NCBI GenBank assembly: GCA_934433135.1
Contig: CAKRZO010000031.1
Location: forward strand, 1 to 31,808
Direction: 5' to 3'
Length of the DNA stretch: 31,808 nt
From: an uncultured Acetatifactor sp.
GTDB taxonomy: Bacteria; Bacillota; Clostridia; Lachnospirales; Lachnospiraceae
Of this stretch, positions 7,301 to 15,652 are shown in pieces. The notes beneath the pieces were generated by a model. That model worked only from the letters and a program-made list of their open reading frames with translations. It ran no database searches and was not told where the DNA came from. Positions within the stretch are counted from its first letter, which is position 1; the number at the start of each line of letters is the position of its first letter. Position numbers and translations under genes: made by a program.

Positions 7301-9616
7301 ATGAATGCCTGTGAATAACTCATCCGCACCTTCATCCTTTATCAACATATTCCTGGATACTCTTGCACTTGCATTTATTTCATCGATTCTTGCTTTAATG
7401 TCCGGATCCGATAGCTGATTGGTATCTGCATCTCCTACTAATGTACGAATCCAGTTTTTTCGGGCTTTATCGCACTCCTCCGCTGTCAGCGTCAAAGGAT
7501 CCGTCTCTTCATGATATGCAAGATATGCCGCGATTTCTCCCAGTTCGTTGACTCCGAGATCCGCCACGCGCTCAAAGGCCTTCACGGCAGCTGTCGTTCC
7601 GATGACCAGAAGTTTACCATCGCAGCCGTAATATAGTCCCAGGAGTTCCGCAACATCTGCGCCCGGAACCCATACGTTTTCACCATCCCGGTATGCAGCC
7701 AGACCGATATCCTTTTGTGTGCCGTTTATCGTCACCTTATTTGAACCTAAAGTTCCGCTCAGAGTAGTTTCTCCCAATGCAATACTGTAAGAATCCTCCG
7801 TTTCCGTAACTGTTGCGCCCAGGTATTCTTCAAAAAATCTTACCGGAACCATAACCTTTGACTTTTGAAATCCAAAACAATAAGGAACCGAATCTACCCT
7901 CGCTGTTTCACCTTCTGCGGAAGTTACTACATTGGAACCGCCTGCATACATTGCATAATTCCCCTGCAGATTTGCGTACGCATCCGCCAGAACCTCTTCC
8001 CTGTAAAAAGATGTCAAAAAGTCATAAGAATAGCCGCAAAGTCTCATTTGCCCGATAGTAAGATCGGTTTCCGGATCTGCAGTAAGCCCCCATGCACCGT
8101 TTGCACAAATTCGAAAATGTGTGATATTGTTCCATGCAGGATCTCCGTTTGCTCCGGCCTGGTAAAAATACAGTTTAAAGTTCTTCCAGCCGGTCCAGTC
8201 AATTGTAATCTTATTCCAGAAAAAATAATTATTGCCTTCTGTTTTCGGAGACCAGGCCATCGGCATAATGACTGCATTTGTAGCTTTCTCGGAATAGATC
8301 TCCATTTCCACCATCCCGAATCCGCTCCAGTCCGCAGGAATACCCTCACCGCCGATTTGCAAATCACTGTTTGTAAGTTGATTGTTCCAACGTACACTAT
8401 ACTTATTTCCATTGAGCGTATTCTCTTCCGAAACCTGACCTCCGTCTACCGTAGACATCTGCGCATGATTCAAATCAACCAGCATGGTTTCACCCGGTGC
8501 TGTTGTCTGCCGTACAAGCTTCATAGAACCCACATAAAGATCCGTTTCTTCACTGGAAGAGGCACCGCTCCAACCGTTAGCACACAGTCTGAAATGTGTA
8601 ATATCTGTAAGCGAAGGAGAAAGACTGATACTTACATCATGCAAATTCAATTGAAAAGTTTTCCATCCTGTCCAGTCTACCTGAATATGCCCCCAATAAA
8701 AATAATTGTTTCCTGCACTGGTTCTGGGTGAAAATGCCACCGGACGGATCCTGGCTCCGGTCGCTTTCTCGGAATAGATCTGCATTTCCAGATAATCATA
8801 GGCGCTCCAATCTTTCGGGATGCTTCCGTCCAATCCTACCTGTACATCTGTTACCTTTGTATGATTGTTCCAGTGTATGCTGTACCGGTTGCCTTCCAAT
8901 GCATGCTCTGCAGAAACTTCCCCGCCGTATACCGGCGAATAAGTACTGCCCTCGGGAATCGTACAAGCATTTTCATCGTTGAAATCAATCAGGCTGATCT
9001 CGCCCGGTATCTCTTCTGCTTCCCCTCTTACCAGCTTTACAGAACTGATATAAAGATCTGTTTGTTCATCGGCAATCATTCCCCATCCGCCGCCTGCACA
9101 TAATCTGAAATGTGTAATCTGATTCCATGCGGGCGTACCGCTTTGTGCAGCATCCGACAGTTTTAACTGAATGGTCTTAAATCCTGTCCAATCCACTTCG
9201 ATGTTATTCCAGAAATAATAATGATTGCCGCCGTAACTGCTGCCGCTTGGTGAAAACACCGTAGGTTTGATAACGGCGTTCGTGGCTTCGGCAGAATAAA
9301 TCTGCATTTCCAGATAATCATACTGACTCCAATCCGTCGGGACAGCACTACCGCTGATCTGCAGATTTTCGTGAACAGTGTGATGATACCAATGTATGCT
9401 GTAAGTACAATCTTCTGCTGTATTGGCAGTAGAAGGTTCTCCGCCGTCCACTCCCGCTAAGAGTGCAGTATTAAAGTCAATCAGGTTAAATACGTTTGAT
9501 GTGGAATCCGGTTGTGCATGTGTTTTTACCGTTCCTATAAAAAATATCGCCCACAATAGTGTCACGCTTGCCAACAGACCTACTGTTGTTACTGACATCT
9601 TCCTGTAATGAATCAT
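4388..9616 (-). CDS. Cell-wall-anchored polysaccharide lyase family 8 protein, multidomain
   Basis: A 1742-residue exported lyase. I start it at the ATG at 9616, which has GGGAGGG six bases upstream; an in-frame ATG at 9637 lacks such a site. In order it has: a signal peptide (about 1-34, ending KTHA); three similar modules of about 150 residues (about 43-197, 209-369, 378-526); a copper-amine-oxidase-like stalk domain (about 578-673); the PL8 alpha/alpha toroid (about 680-1030); and a beta-sandwich core (about 1110-1610). An F5/8 type C (discoidin) domain (about 1305-1429) sits inside that core. The tail is a Gly/Asn/Asp/Glu linker, SPQTG (1696-1700), a hydrophobic helix and basic residues. 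The expected PL8 catalytic set is present: N898 (SGANYTD), H968 (ILHT) and Y977 (YSYG), nine residues apart, then R1031 (LGRGP), then NYESINGQN. PL8 enzymes cleave uronate-containing chains such as hyaluronan, chondroitin or xanthan by beta-elimination. The exact substrate cannot be told from sequence. Confidence 0.93.
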   Translation of the reverse strand: MIHYRKMSVTTVGLLASVTLLWAIFFIGTVKTHAQPDSTSNVFNLIDFNTALLAGVDGGEPSTANTAEDCTYSIHWYHHTVHENLQISGSAVPTDWSQYDYLEMQIYSAEATNAVIKPTVFSPSGSSYGGNHYYFWNNIEVDWTGFKTIQLKLSDAAQSGTPAWNQITHFRLCAGGGWGMIADEQTDLYISSVKLVRGEAEEIPGEISLIDFNDENACTIPEGSTYSPVYGGEVSAEHALEGNRYSIHWNNHTKVTDVQVGLDGSIPKDWSAYDYLEMQIYSEKATGARIRPVAFSPRTSAGNNYFYWGHIQVDWTGWKTFQLNLHDVSISLSPSLTDITHFRLCANGWSGASSSEETDLYVGSMKLVRQTTAPGETMLVDLNHAQMSTVDGGQVSEENTLNGNKYSVRWNNQLTNSDLQIGGEGIPADWSGFGMVEMEIYSEKATNAVIMPMAWSPKTEGNNYFFWNKITIDWTGWKNFKLYFYQAGANGDPAWNNITHFRICANGAWGLTADPETDLTIGQMRLCGYSYDFLTSFYREEVLADAYANLQGNYAMYAGGSNVVTSAEGETARVDSVPYCFGFQKSKVMVPVRFFEEYLGATVTETEDSYSIALGETTLSGTLGSNKVTINGTQKDIGLAAYRDGENVWVPGADVAELLGLYYGCDGKLLVIGTTAAVKAFERVADLGVNELGEIAAYLAYHEETDPLTLTAEECDKARKNWIRTLVGDADTNQLSDPDIKARIDEINASARVSRNMLIKDEGADELFTGIHSTASADITLAYTQVYNMALAYGCYVPEEYRGSDQYLYHNEEVLGDILFALDWLKENRYNRKVYAGSSAAPWKITGQNNWWDWAIGTPEKLITTLMMIKDTLTQEQINEYLAFFNEQVPVPRMSGANYTDMAYEVIGSALLRNDAERILDVQAMITQTFLYADDNRRFAESVLDAARQAYTPIKGAGFFTDGSYILHTLHPHNYSYGTVQFSAYADFISVFAGTNFEMKIPFIDNVYDIFKNSFDAAVYDGKVFRWTLGRGPSQDANDYYGVHAFLFRITSAFDEETKNDIRRILKKEGKEHGEAIIRKLPLENILAFKELLADDTPYEETEEINTKVFYNVDKVVHKSAGWALTVSMSSSRIFNYESINGQNKDGWYLSDGRTEYYIKGKRLNASWSDWLSFDKYRLPGTTVDTQLRKAVSISQGNEYLSSKDFVGGVTLGDYGAAAMELESYHNETDYGHTYSDGGPAPAHQSDLTAKKAYFMFDDEVVCLGTAVNAGNNGNAEVLTIVENMASSGRIALSDSEGTPEPYKIVGVSANKVPEPHNGPENTIDDSYGTKYAGDMGAEITWDIGSIQKLGFIDLSFQNGASRKQYFKLAVSADGSSWIEVFDGESSGTTESNEFFDLKNSEARYVKYMNFGNSTGGEWVSLTNCCIYPPNEDGTIGIVLPDVYGADEIVADGETIKIQGLGDVDMSSCLWINAAGNCGYIFPDENTENKGRLYARWTKGNQSCFELWFSHGENPENGGYAYILLPGQSAEETAAYAADTKISILANDNRVQAVRDTELGITGIVFWEAGSFANITVDNPCMVVYRKTDTGRMEIAVSDPTQKLDTLTVTVDGKVIDVIDADECITVNKEAEKLTLSCNMDGSVGRSMLVSLAVEKTPETDSGEDNGSENGVNSDDRDASDGNANNAVQEPEEIKSPQTGENNRLGMWGGLLLICLSCVIGFSRKTDFFGIIVSLRNRKWYY
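4445..4531 (-). other. Sortase-type cell wall sorting signal (SPQTG) of the PL8 lyase
   Basis: The C-terminal segment reads IKSPQTGENN, then the hydrophobic stretch LGMWGGLLLICLSCVIGF, then SRK. This is the layout of an LPXTG-like sorting signal; SPxTG variants are common in Lachnospiraceae. It implies covalent attachment of the lyase to peptidoglycan. The protein continues for about 17 residues past the basic pair, longer than usual for such signals. Confidence 0.8.
8039..9490 (-). repeat. Three tandem carbohydrate-binding-like modules in the PL8 lyase
   Basis: Modules map to about 9026-9490, 8510-8992 and 8039-8485. Each shows the same run of landmarks: (L/V)(I/V)D(F/L)N at the start, YSIHW or YSVRW, a DW near the middle, an EM(Q/E)IYS strand, (V/I)DWTG(W/F)K, ITHFR(L/I)CA(N/G)G and a closing TDL strand. 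The pattern is that of a beta-sandwich binding module. The Trp-rich loops are plausible ligand contacts. The family is not one I can name with confidence. Confidence 0.75.
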
Positions 9617-9681
9617 TGTCACCCTCCCTTTCATCATTCTTTTTTCCTATACCCAAATAAATCCCATAACCATATTTGCCT

Positions 9682-11808
9682 TTAAAACACAACTTCTGCT
9701 TCTATCCCCTCTGGAATATTCATCTTCGTTTCCCGGCCTTTTTCCAAATCGAACTGCATTATGCCGACCGGAGTCGGAATTTCCACATGGGCGCTTTCCA
9801 GTCCCAAAAGATTCGGAGAGATCCGTATTTTTCGATAAGCCGGCTCCAATATCTCCAGACCGATTAAAGCCTTCGGCAGGAAATAAAGCGGTGTTCCGCC
9901 CCATGCGTGACTGTGATCAAAATGATAACCTGGCTCGGGTGTCACAAATCCCTCTACTAACCCCTTAGCGCAGGCTCTTACAGGTTCTTTCCAATCGTCT
10001 AATACCTCAAGCGTATATTCCTCACGAAGACCATTCCTGTAAATTGCCTCCAGCAGGAAATGCTTAAAATAAGGCTGACAAACTCCCCATTTCTTGTCTT
10101 CTGCTACCTTTTTTAAGATCCTCCTTGCGGCACCCTTTTCACAAATTCCGAAACAGGTGCACAAAATGTTAGAGTGCGGCATATAGTAGCGTTTCTGCGT
10201 ATTTTGAGGTAAATACTGATAAACTTTCTCCTGTGGTGTAGGCGTATTCAATCCGTCAAAATACAGTCCTTTTTCCTTATCATACAGCAGTCTATTGACT
10301 GCCTCTTTCAGTTTATCAGCCACTTTAAGACAATGTCTGCTTTCTGCCCTTTCCTCAAGCACATCATAGATCTTTACCGCTGACATCAACGCCCCGTAAT
10401 AAAATGCACACAGGCTTGTCTGTCCCAATGCTTTCGGCGGATGATGCAGGGAAAAACCGTCTATATAAATCCAATCCACAAACATATAGTCCGGACAATT
10501 CTCCAAAAGACCGTTTTCTCCTGTATAAGCTTCAAAACGTTCCAACAGTATCGAGAGGGCATCTGCACATTCATAAAGCATGTTCTTATTCCCGCCGATA
10601 CAATATACATCCCACAACATCATCACCCAAATCAGGCTGTAGCTCGTATGAAACATCCTTCCGTCATGCATACGAAGCAGTTCCGCTGTTCGGATGACAT
10701 CCATTTCTGCCAGTGCCATATCGCCAAAAGACATAGCAGTCATAAGGCTCTCAATATAGTAATCTCCCGTACAGCAAAGCGGCTCCGAATGTTTCGGACT
10801 GTCAAGATGGATCATCTGGCGGCATATCTTTAAGGTATGTTTACAGACTTTAAGAACCAGATTCAGATCGGCATCACTGGTATAAGTAGCCGCATCCACA
10901 GAAACCGGATAATGCGTTTCTATGATATAGGCTTCCAGAAAAGCTTCTTCCTCCGAGTGATTTTCCATACGGACACGGTATGTACCGATGCTGTTTAACT
11001 GAACTCCCGGATAGTTCCCGGATTCTTGAAAGGTAAGCTGATAGGTACGAAATGCAGTATCTGTTTCCAGACATTCCAGCTGAACAAACACTTCTCCGCG
11101 AGTCTTTACCTCTACAAATACAAATCCTGCATAAATTCGGTCAAAGTCAAAAGTAAATTCTTTTGTCTCACCCGGCAGCACTTTTACCGCTTCTTTGTTT
11201 ATCGGATATACTTTTCTTTCCATGCGCAGCTTAAGCGGCGCTGTCTGTGTATGCCAGATATTTTCCACTTCCGCTGCAGGTGAAAAGACATCTGTATCCA
11301 GCCTTTGGTCATAGCAATATGCCCCGATATAGGCATGATTTCTTCTGACCATCCAGGTACGATCCGTTGTAATATACTTTACCCGTCCGTTTTTAAAACG
11401 AAGCTTTGCCCACAGCATAAATCCGCCCCTTCCGCGGGAATATTCATTATCTGCACACGGCATCATCTTTACCCTCGCAAAAAAATGAAGCCTGAAAGCA
11501 TCCGGATAAACAGTAATCTCGCTGGCATAATGTTTTGAACGCGGCATTTCGTTATAAAGAGAATCTCCTCCCACATTTACCGGTCCGTTTGCCAGAAATC
11601 CTCCATTAAAATAAAGGTGAAATTCCGTATCTGCGCTGAAACGCAAATCGGCCTGTATTACTTCCTCATCAAAACAATATTCCTTATCAAATTCAGCAAC
11701 GGTAAAATTTCCCTTTTCCTTTTTCTCCAATAACCCGCTGTATATCGTTGTCTGATAATCAGGATATTTTTGTTTGTCCAACCATATCCACTTTTCTGCC
11801 TTTTCCAT
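9682..11808 (-). CDS. GH78-like alpha-L-rhamnosidase family protein
   Basis: A 708-residue protein with the overall plan of glycoside hydrolase family 78: N-terminal beta-sandwich domains (about 1-300), a six-hairpin (alpha/alpha)6 barrel (about 305-640) and a C-terminal beta domain (ISPNLLGLESAHVEIPTPVG). GH78 enzymes release terminal alpha-L-rhamnose. The barrel's signature acidic motif, usually close to CPQRDERLGWTGD, reads DSPKHSEPLCCTGD here (336-349). The Glu and the terminal TGD are kept but the Arg-Asp pair is lost. The SHAWGGTP motif (633-640) is present. There is no signal peptide, so the enzyme is probably cytoplasmic and acts on imported oligosaccharides. AAGGAGG lies just before the ATG. 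It sits 87 bases after the binding-protein gene, across a hairpin, and 65 bases before the lyase start. The motif drift makes an exact activity call unsafe; a related but different terminal sugar is possible. Confidence 0.78.
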   Translation of the reverse strand: MEKAEKWIWLDKQKYPDYQTTIYSGLLEKKEKGNFTVAEFDKEYCFDEEVIQADLRFSADTEFHLYFNGGFLANGPVNVGGDSLYNEMPRSKHYASEITVYPDAFRLHFFARVKMMPCADNEYSRGRGGFMLWAKLRFKNGRVKYITTDRTWMVRRNHAYIGAYCYDQRLDTDVFSPAAEVENIWHTQTAPLKLRMERKVYPINKEAVKVLPGETKEFTFDFDRIYAGFVFVEVKTRGEVFVQLECLETDTAFRTYQLTFQESGNYPGVQLNSIGTYRVRMENHSEEEAFLEAYIIETHYPVSVDAATYTSDADLNLVLKVCKHTLKICRQMIHLDSPKHSEPLCCTGDYYIESLMTAMSFGDMALAEMDVIRTAELLRMHDGRMFHTSYSLIWVMMLWDVYCIGGNKNMLYECADALSILLERFEAYTGENGLLENCPDYMFVDWIYIDGFSLHHPPKALGQTSLCAFYYGALMSAVKIYDVLEERAESRHCLKVADKLKEAVNRLLYDKEKGLYFDGLNTPTPQEKVYQYLPQNTQKRYYMPHSNILCTCFGICEKGAARRILKKVAEDKKWGVCQPYFKHFLLEAIYRNGLREEYTLEVLDDWKEPVRACAKGLVEGFVTPEPGYHFDHSHAWGGTPLYFLPKALIGLEILEPAYRKIRISPNLLGLESAHVEIPTPVGIMQFDLEKGRETKMNIPEGIEAEVVF

Positions 11809-11828
11809 AACCCTCCTTCCAATACAAA

Positions 11829-11867
11829 GGGCAGTCTCCCAAACTTGTTTTATTCAGGATACTGCCC
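11829..11867 (-). terminator. Intercistronic hairpin after the binding-protein gene
   Basis: Arms GGGCAGTCTCC (11829-11839) and GGATACTGCCC (11857-11867) pair with one mismatch around a 17-base loop. On the minus strand the stem is followed by TTTGTATT, a weak T tract. It lies between the solute-binding-protein gene and the GH78 gene. Such hairpins commonly act as partial terminators or 3'-end stabilisers, giving more binding protein than downstream enzymes. Confidence 0.6.
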
Positions 11868-11895
11868 GCATGGAAATATTATGCCTGCCTACAAA

Positions 11896-13533
11896 TTACT
11901 GATTCCATCTCTCATAGGAAGCCTGGTATACCTTTAATACATCCTGAATACCCATTGTTTCAATGGTAGCACAGTATTCATCCCAACCGGTTTCAATATC
12001 TACCAGCCCGGTAATAAATTTTGCCTTCATTTCATCCACATGAGACTGAATGTCTGTATACTTATTGGTAATAACATCCTGCTCTTCGGATGTAAATTTC
12101 AGCATACTGGACGGAAATACTTCCGAATTATCGCATGCATAAGGGAACACATTATCTCTAAAACCAATCTGTCTTGCCTGAGCATTTCCGGGAGTGGAAG
12201 TAATGTAGCCTTCCAGATCCGTTGCACGACCTGCATTATCCGCAATCAGCTTATTGTACTGGAAATCGGTAAAGCTTCCATCATACCCTTCCGGTGTGAT
12301 CAGATCATAGGTACCATCATCGTTCTTTACATAATGTACCCCTCTTAAACCATAGCAGAAACTCTCACCTAATAGACCAGAACCTTCTACCACTTCATCC
12401 GTTGCAAACATAATATCCAGAGCTTTTACAAGCGGTACAAGATTCTCGGATTTTGCATTCAAAAAGAATCCGTTTGCAGAAACTGGAAGCTGTGCCAGAA
12501 CCTTTCTCTCACTGTCATACTCTGAAGTAAACGGTGCCGTAACACTTAAGTGGAATTCACCATCTTTAAAATCATCTGCTGTCAGACTGTGAGCTTCTCC
12601 CTGCAGGAATGCGGTTTTGCCTTCTCTGGCAAGTCCAAGTACATATTCTGAGTCTGCTGTCAGATATTCCGGATCCATCAGACCATCCTGATACAGCTTT
12701 CTCATATACTCCAGATAGTGCTTATACTGCTCAGATGTACGATTGAATACTACTTTTCCGGTTCCGTCATCTTCGAAATCCGGATTGACACTGGGGCCGA
12801 ATGCGGCATACAGCGCAGCCCCCCAGTAATTCGCTTCACTCAAATTGATCGGGCAGAATGCGGCAACGCCATTCTTCTCCTTTAAGGTCTTTAATGCCTG
12901 GTAAAATTCTTCTGTGGTAGTCGGTACAGGGATACCTGCTTCTTCCAGAATATCGGTACGATAATAAGGTCTTACCTGCGTCATCGTTGCAGAGATTTCG
13001 ATATAAGGAAGTCTGTAAATAGCGCCGTTTGTTTCCTTTACAGCCTTTAAAGCCTCCGGATAATCCTCAAAAGTTTTGCGCAGATTCGGCATATACTCCA
13101 GATAGTCATTGTAATCTGCAAACATTCCGCCGGTTACACCATAATCGTTTATCAGAGTAGCATCCAGCCACTGATAATGGATAAAATCAAAATCCCAGTC
13201 GCCTCCTGCCAGGTAAACCGGAAGTGTTTCCGCATCTACAATGACCCATTCAATGTTCACACCGGTAATTTCCGCCAATTTGTCCCATACAATACGTCCG
13301 TCTGCAAAATCAAAAGCACTTACGTATAAAGCCTTTACCGTAATCGGTTCCTCAACTACCGGATACAGGGAATCCGTTCCTGCCTCCGTATTGCTCTCCG
13401 TTGAAGCAGTCTGCTTTACGGATTCCTGCTGTGTCTGGCTTTCCTTGCTGTCTGCGCCATTTTTCTGTCCGCATCCGCATATGGAGGCAACCAATGCCAG
13501 ACTGAGCAACAGTGAAACGAGTTTCTTTTTCAT
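11896..13533 (-). CDS. ABC transporter sugar-binding lipoprotein
   Basis: A 545-residue extracellular solute-binding protein of the large LipO/YtcQ-like class that partners LplB and YtcP type permeases. I start at the second ATG (13533), which has GGAA six bases upstream; the ATG at 13539 directly abuts the ribosome site. The N-terminus is KKK, then a hydrophobic stretch, then ASICGC, a lipobox-like cysteine, followed by a Ser/Thr/Gln-rich flexible linker. The mature part shows family features such as WDKLAEITGVNIEW near the start and many aromatic residues for sugar stacking. It would capture oligosaccharides released by the surface lyase. It lies 64 bases downstream of the second permease, in the same direction. 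No ATPase gene is present; these transporters typically borrow a shared MsmX-like ATPase encoded elsewhere. Confidence 0.93.
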   Translation of the reverse strand: MKKKLVSLLLSLALVASICGCGQKNGADSKESQTQQESVKQTASTESNTEAGTDSLYPVVEEPITVKALYVSAFDFADGRIVWDKLAEITGVNIEWVIVDAETLPVYLAGGDWDFDFIHYQWLDATLINDYGVTGGMFADYNDYLEYMPNLRKTFEDYPEALKAVKETNGAIYRLPYIEISATMTQVRPYYRTDILEEAGIPVPTTTEEFYQALKTLKEKNGVAAFCPINLSEANYWGAALYAAFGPSVNPDFEDDGTGKVVFNRTSEQYKHYLEYMRKLYQDGLMDPEYLTADSEYVLGLAREGKTAFLQGEAHSLTADDFKDGEFHLSVTAPFTSEYDSERKVLAQLPVSANGFFLNAKSENLVPLVKALDIMFATDEVVEGSGLLGESFCYGLRGVHYVKNDDGTYDLITPEGYDGSFTDFQYNKLIADNAGRATDLEGYITSTPGNAQARQIGFRDNVFPYACDNSEVFPSSMLKFTSEEQDVITNKYTDIQSHVDEMKAKFITGLVDIETGWDEYCATIETMGIQDVLKVYQASYERWNQ

Positions 13534-13597
13534 AATCATTTCCTTTCTGCCACATTTGTGGTCTTTACATTATTAAGACATTCCGTCTTTTGCACAT

Positions 13598-14491
13598 TTA
13601 TCCTTTCACCGATCCGATCATTACTCCTTTTTCAAAATATTTCTGTAAGAAAGGGTATATAATCATAAGCGGCAATGAAGATACTACAATTACAGCATAT
13701 TTTATCAACGCTGCTACCATTTGCTGCTGCGCTGCCAACTCATCTGCGCCGGAGTTTTTCATTTCTGAGCTGCTCTGCTCCAACACCAGAATCCTTCGCA
13801 AAAAAAGCTGCAGCGGCTGGATTTTTTCGTTATAAGTATAAATCATGGCATTGAAATAAGAATTCCAGTGTCCGACTGCAAAATACAACACCATAACGCC
13901 CAGCAGGGCTTTTGATAATGGCAAGACAATCGTCAGAAAAATTCTGATATAGGAGCATCCGTCAATATAAGCAGCCTCTTCCAGTTCTTTCGGAAACGCA
14001 GTAAAAAAGGAACGGCAGATAATACAGTTATAAGTACTGAATGCACCCAAAACAAGCAAAATCAATCTGGTATTGTACAAATGCAATGATTTTACCAGCA
14101 AAAAGCTTGGAATCAGACCTCCTGAAAAGTACATGGTAAACAGAAAAAGCTTCATAATAAGCTTTGTTCCGGGGACCTCTGATTTGGTCAGTACATATCC
14201 TGCGGGTACCGTCACAATTAAATTGATGCAGGTGCCGATCACTGCATAAAACAGTGTGTTTCCGTATCCGATCATAATATTGGGATCCCTGAAAACTCTC
14301 TTATAACCATCCAAAGTAAAGCCTTTCGGGAAAAGAAACACCTTTCCGGTAGCAACCAGGGTCGGATCACTGATTGATGATGACAAGATAAAAATCAAAG
14401 GATACAGTACAATTATTATTAAAATTACGGTCATAAGAGTGACACAAGTATCAAATCCACTGATTTTTCTTCTTTTATGTAATGCTTTCAT
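13598..14491 (-). CDS. Sugar ABC transporter permease, YtcP/LplC type
   Basis: A 297-residue integral membrane protein with about six predicted helices, beginning with a long one after a basic N-terminus (VTLMTVILIIIVLYPLIFIL). The ATPase-contacting EAA loop is clear: EEAAYIDGCSYIRIF, followed by LPLSKALLGV. This places it in the MalG-like, CUT1 subfamily permeases. It ends in the family-typical QKYFEKGVMIGSVKG. The start has GAGGAG ten bases upstream. It is 36 bases downstream of the first permease, and together they form the heterodimeric channel that takes oligosaccharides from the neighbouring lipoprotein. Confidence 0.95.
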   Translation of the reverse strand: MKALHKRRKISGFDTCVTLMTVILIIIVLYPLIFILSSSISDPTLVATGKVFLFPKGFTLDGYKRVFRDPNIMIGYGNTLFYAVIGTCINLIVTVPAGYVLTKSEVPGTKLIMKLFLFTMYFSGGLIPSFLLVKSLHLYNTRLILLVLGAFSTYNCIICRSFFTAFPKELEEAAYIDGCSYIRIFLTIVLPLSKALLGVMVLYFAVGHWNSYFNAMIYTYNEKIQPLQLFLRRILVLEQSSSEMKNSGADELAAQQQMVAALIKYAVIVVSSLPLMIIYPFLQKYFEKGVMIGSVKG

Positions 14492-14527
14492 TTTCTTTTT
14501 ACTCCTCTGCTGTTTATGATCTGCTTT

Positions 14528-15445
14528 TTAGAACAAACTTGTTTCACTGGTTTTTCTGGAAATCGTATTTGCAATCAAAAGCATAATAACATTGATTACA
14601 TTATTAAATAATCCCACAGCAGCAGAGAAACTGTAATTCTGACTGATAATACCTCTCTTGTATACATAGGTCGATATTACTTCAGATACTGAAACATTCA
14701 GATCCGTCTGCAGCAGATATACCTTTTCATATCCTACGGATGCAATACTGCCTACTGACATGATCAACATGATAATTACTGTAGGCATGATAACAGGCAG
14801 ATTAATGTGAATAATTCTCTGCATTCTGCTCGCACCGTCTACTGCTGCTGCCTCATGCAGACTGGGATCCACACCTGACAGAGCCGCGATATAAATAATG
14901 GCACTCCAACCCATTTCCTGCCACACTCCGGACCATACATACAGATGGCGGAATGCCTTTTCTTCTCCCATAAAGTAATAACGTTGCATCCCCAGTGCTT
15001 CAAGCACATTATTAACAACACCATTTGTTTTGGAAAACATAATAATGATCATACCTGCCAGAACCACAGTAGAAATAAAGTGAGGCGCATACAATATTGT
15101 CTGCGCGGTACTTTTTAATTTCGGTGTCACTTCATTCAGTATCAGCGCTACAACAATCGGAATCGGAAAAGATGCCAGCAATGTATATACAGATAGCTTC
15201 AGTGTATTTCCGATTAAATCCCAAAAATAATAACCGTGAAAGAAATCCGTGAAGTTCTTAAGTCCCACCCAGGGACTTCCCGTTATTCCCAAAGAACCTT
15301 TAAAATTTTTAAAGGCAATCTGCACGCCGTAAAGCGGTCCATAATTAAAAATAAGTACGTAGACGAGCGCCGGCAGGATCATAAGGTAGAACTGGTGGTA
15401 CTTCCACATCCTTGCGCCCAGAGATTGCTTTTTCTTTTTCTGCAT
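14528..15445 (-). CDS. Sugar ABC transporter permease, LplB type
   Basis: A 305-residue membrane protein with about six helices. The opening after the basic leader, YLMILPALVYVLIFNYGPLYG, is typical of LplB-like permeases. The EAA loop reads HEAAAVDGASRMQRII followed by NLPVIMP, the site that docks the ATPase. The C-terminus NVIMLLIANTISRKTSETSLF also fits the family. It is the first gene of the transport unit. GAGGTGAG lies eight bases before the ATG, and a promoter with a large inverted repeat lies at 15565-15644. The 207-base gap to the GH95 stop is therefore a promoter region, so transport genes can be expressed separately from GH95. Confidence 0.95.
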   Translation of the reverse strand: MQKKKKQSLGARMWKYHQFYLMILPALVYVLIFNYGPLYGVQIAFKNFKGSLGITGSPWVGLKNFTDFFHGYYFWDLIGNTLKLSVYTLLASFPIPIVVALILNEVTPKLKSTAQTILYAPHFISTVVLAGMIIIMFSKTNGVVNNVLEALGMQRYYFMGEEKAFRHLYVWSGVWQEMGWSAIIYIAALSGVDPSLHEAAAVDGASRMQRIIHINLPVIMPTVIIMLIMSVGSIASVGYEKVYLLQTDLNVSVSEVISTYVYKRGIISQNYSFSAAVGLFNNVINVIMLLIANTISRKTSETSLF

Positions 15446-15564
15446 TATTTTTTCTCACCTCGCTTTCTTCTATTACCGAATTTCGCATAATGATTGGTTT
15501 AAGCCGTTTGTCGGCTCATCATTTTGCTTTTGTTATTTTGTTGTTTTTCTTTCTTTCAATAACA

Positions 15565-15593
15565 ATTTTATTATGCAGATAGTCGTATTACAA
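15565..15593 (-). promoter_or_regulatory. Promoter of the ABC transporter / lyase unit
   Basis: On the minus strand the -35 box is TTGTAA (15588-15593), the spacer is 17 bases and the -10 box is TAAAAT (15565-15570). It lies about 120 bases before the LplB start. The -35 box begins one base after the inverted repeat at 15595-15644, the normal place for an activator to touch RNA polymerase. Confidence 0.65.
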
Positions 15594-15594
15594 G

Positions 15595-15644
15595 AGGATT
15601 ATTTTGCAAGAATGTTGTTAAAATAGCATTTGCAAAATAATCCT
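15595..15644. promoter_or_regulatory. 50-bp inverted repeat, candidate activator operator 1
   Basis: AGGATTATTTTGCAA at 15595-15609 and its exact reverse complement TTGCAAAATAATCCT at 15630-15644 are separated by 20 bases. The arms are AT-rich and no T tract follows on the minus strand, so this is unlikely to be a terminator although it sits just after the GH95 stop. The same half-site motif occurs at 17934-17982 in the same position relative to a promoter. Confidence 0.7.
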
Positions 15645-15652
15645 TGCTCTTT

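Noticed and set aside
4470..9608. Several long plus-strand frames antisense to the lyase gene
   Set aside because: They are shadows of a strongly supported coding gene, lack ribosome sites and show no family resemblance.
15595..15644. Inverted repeat as a terminator of GH95
   Set aside because: The stem is AT-rich, has a 20-base loop and no T tract; its match to the 17934 repeat and position beside a -35 box favour an operator.
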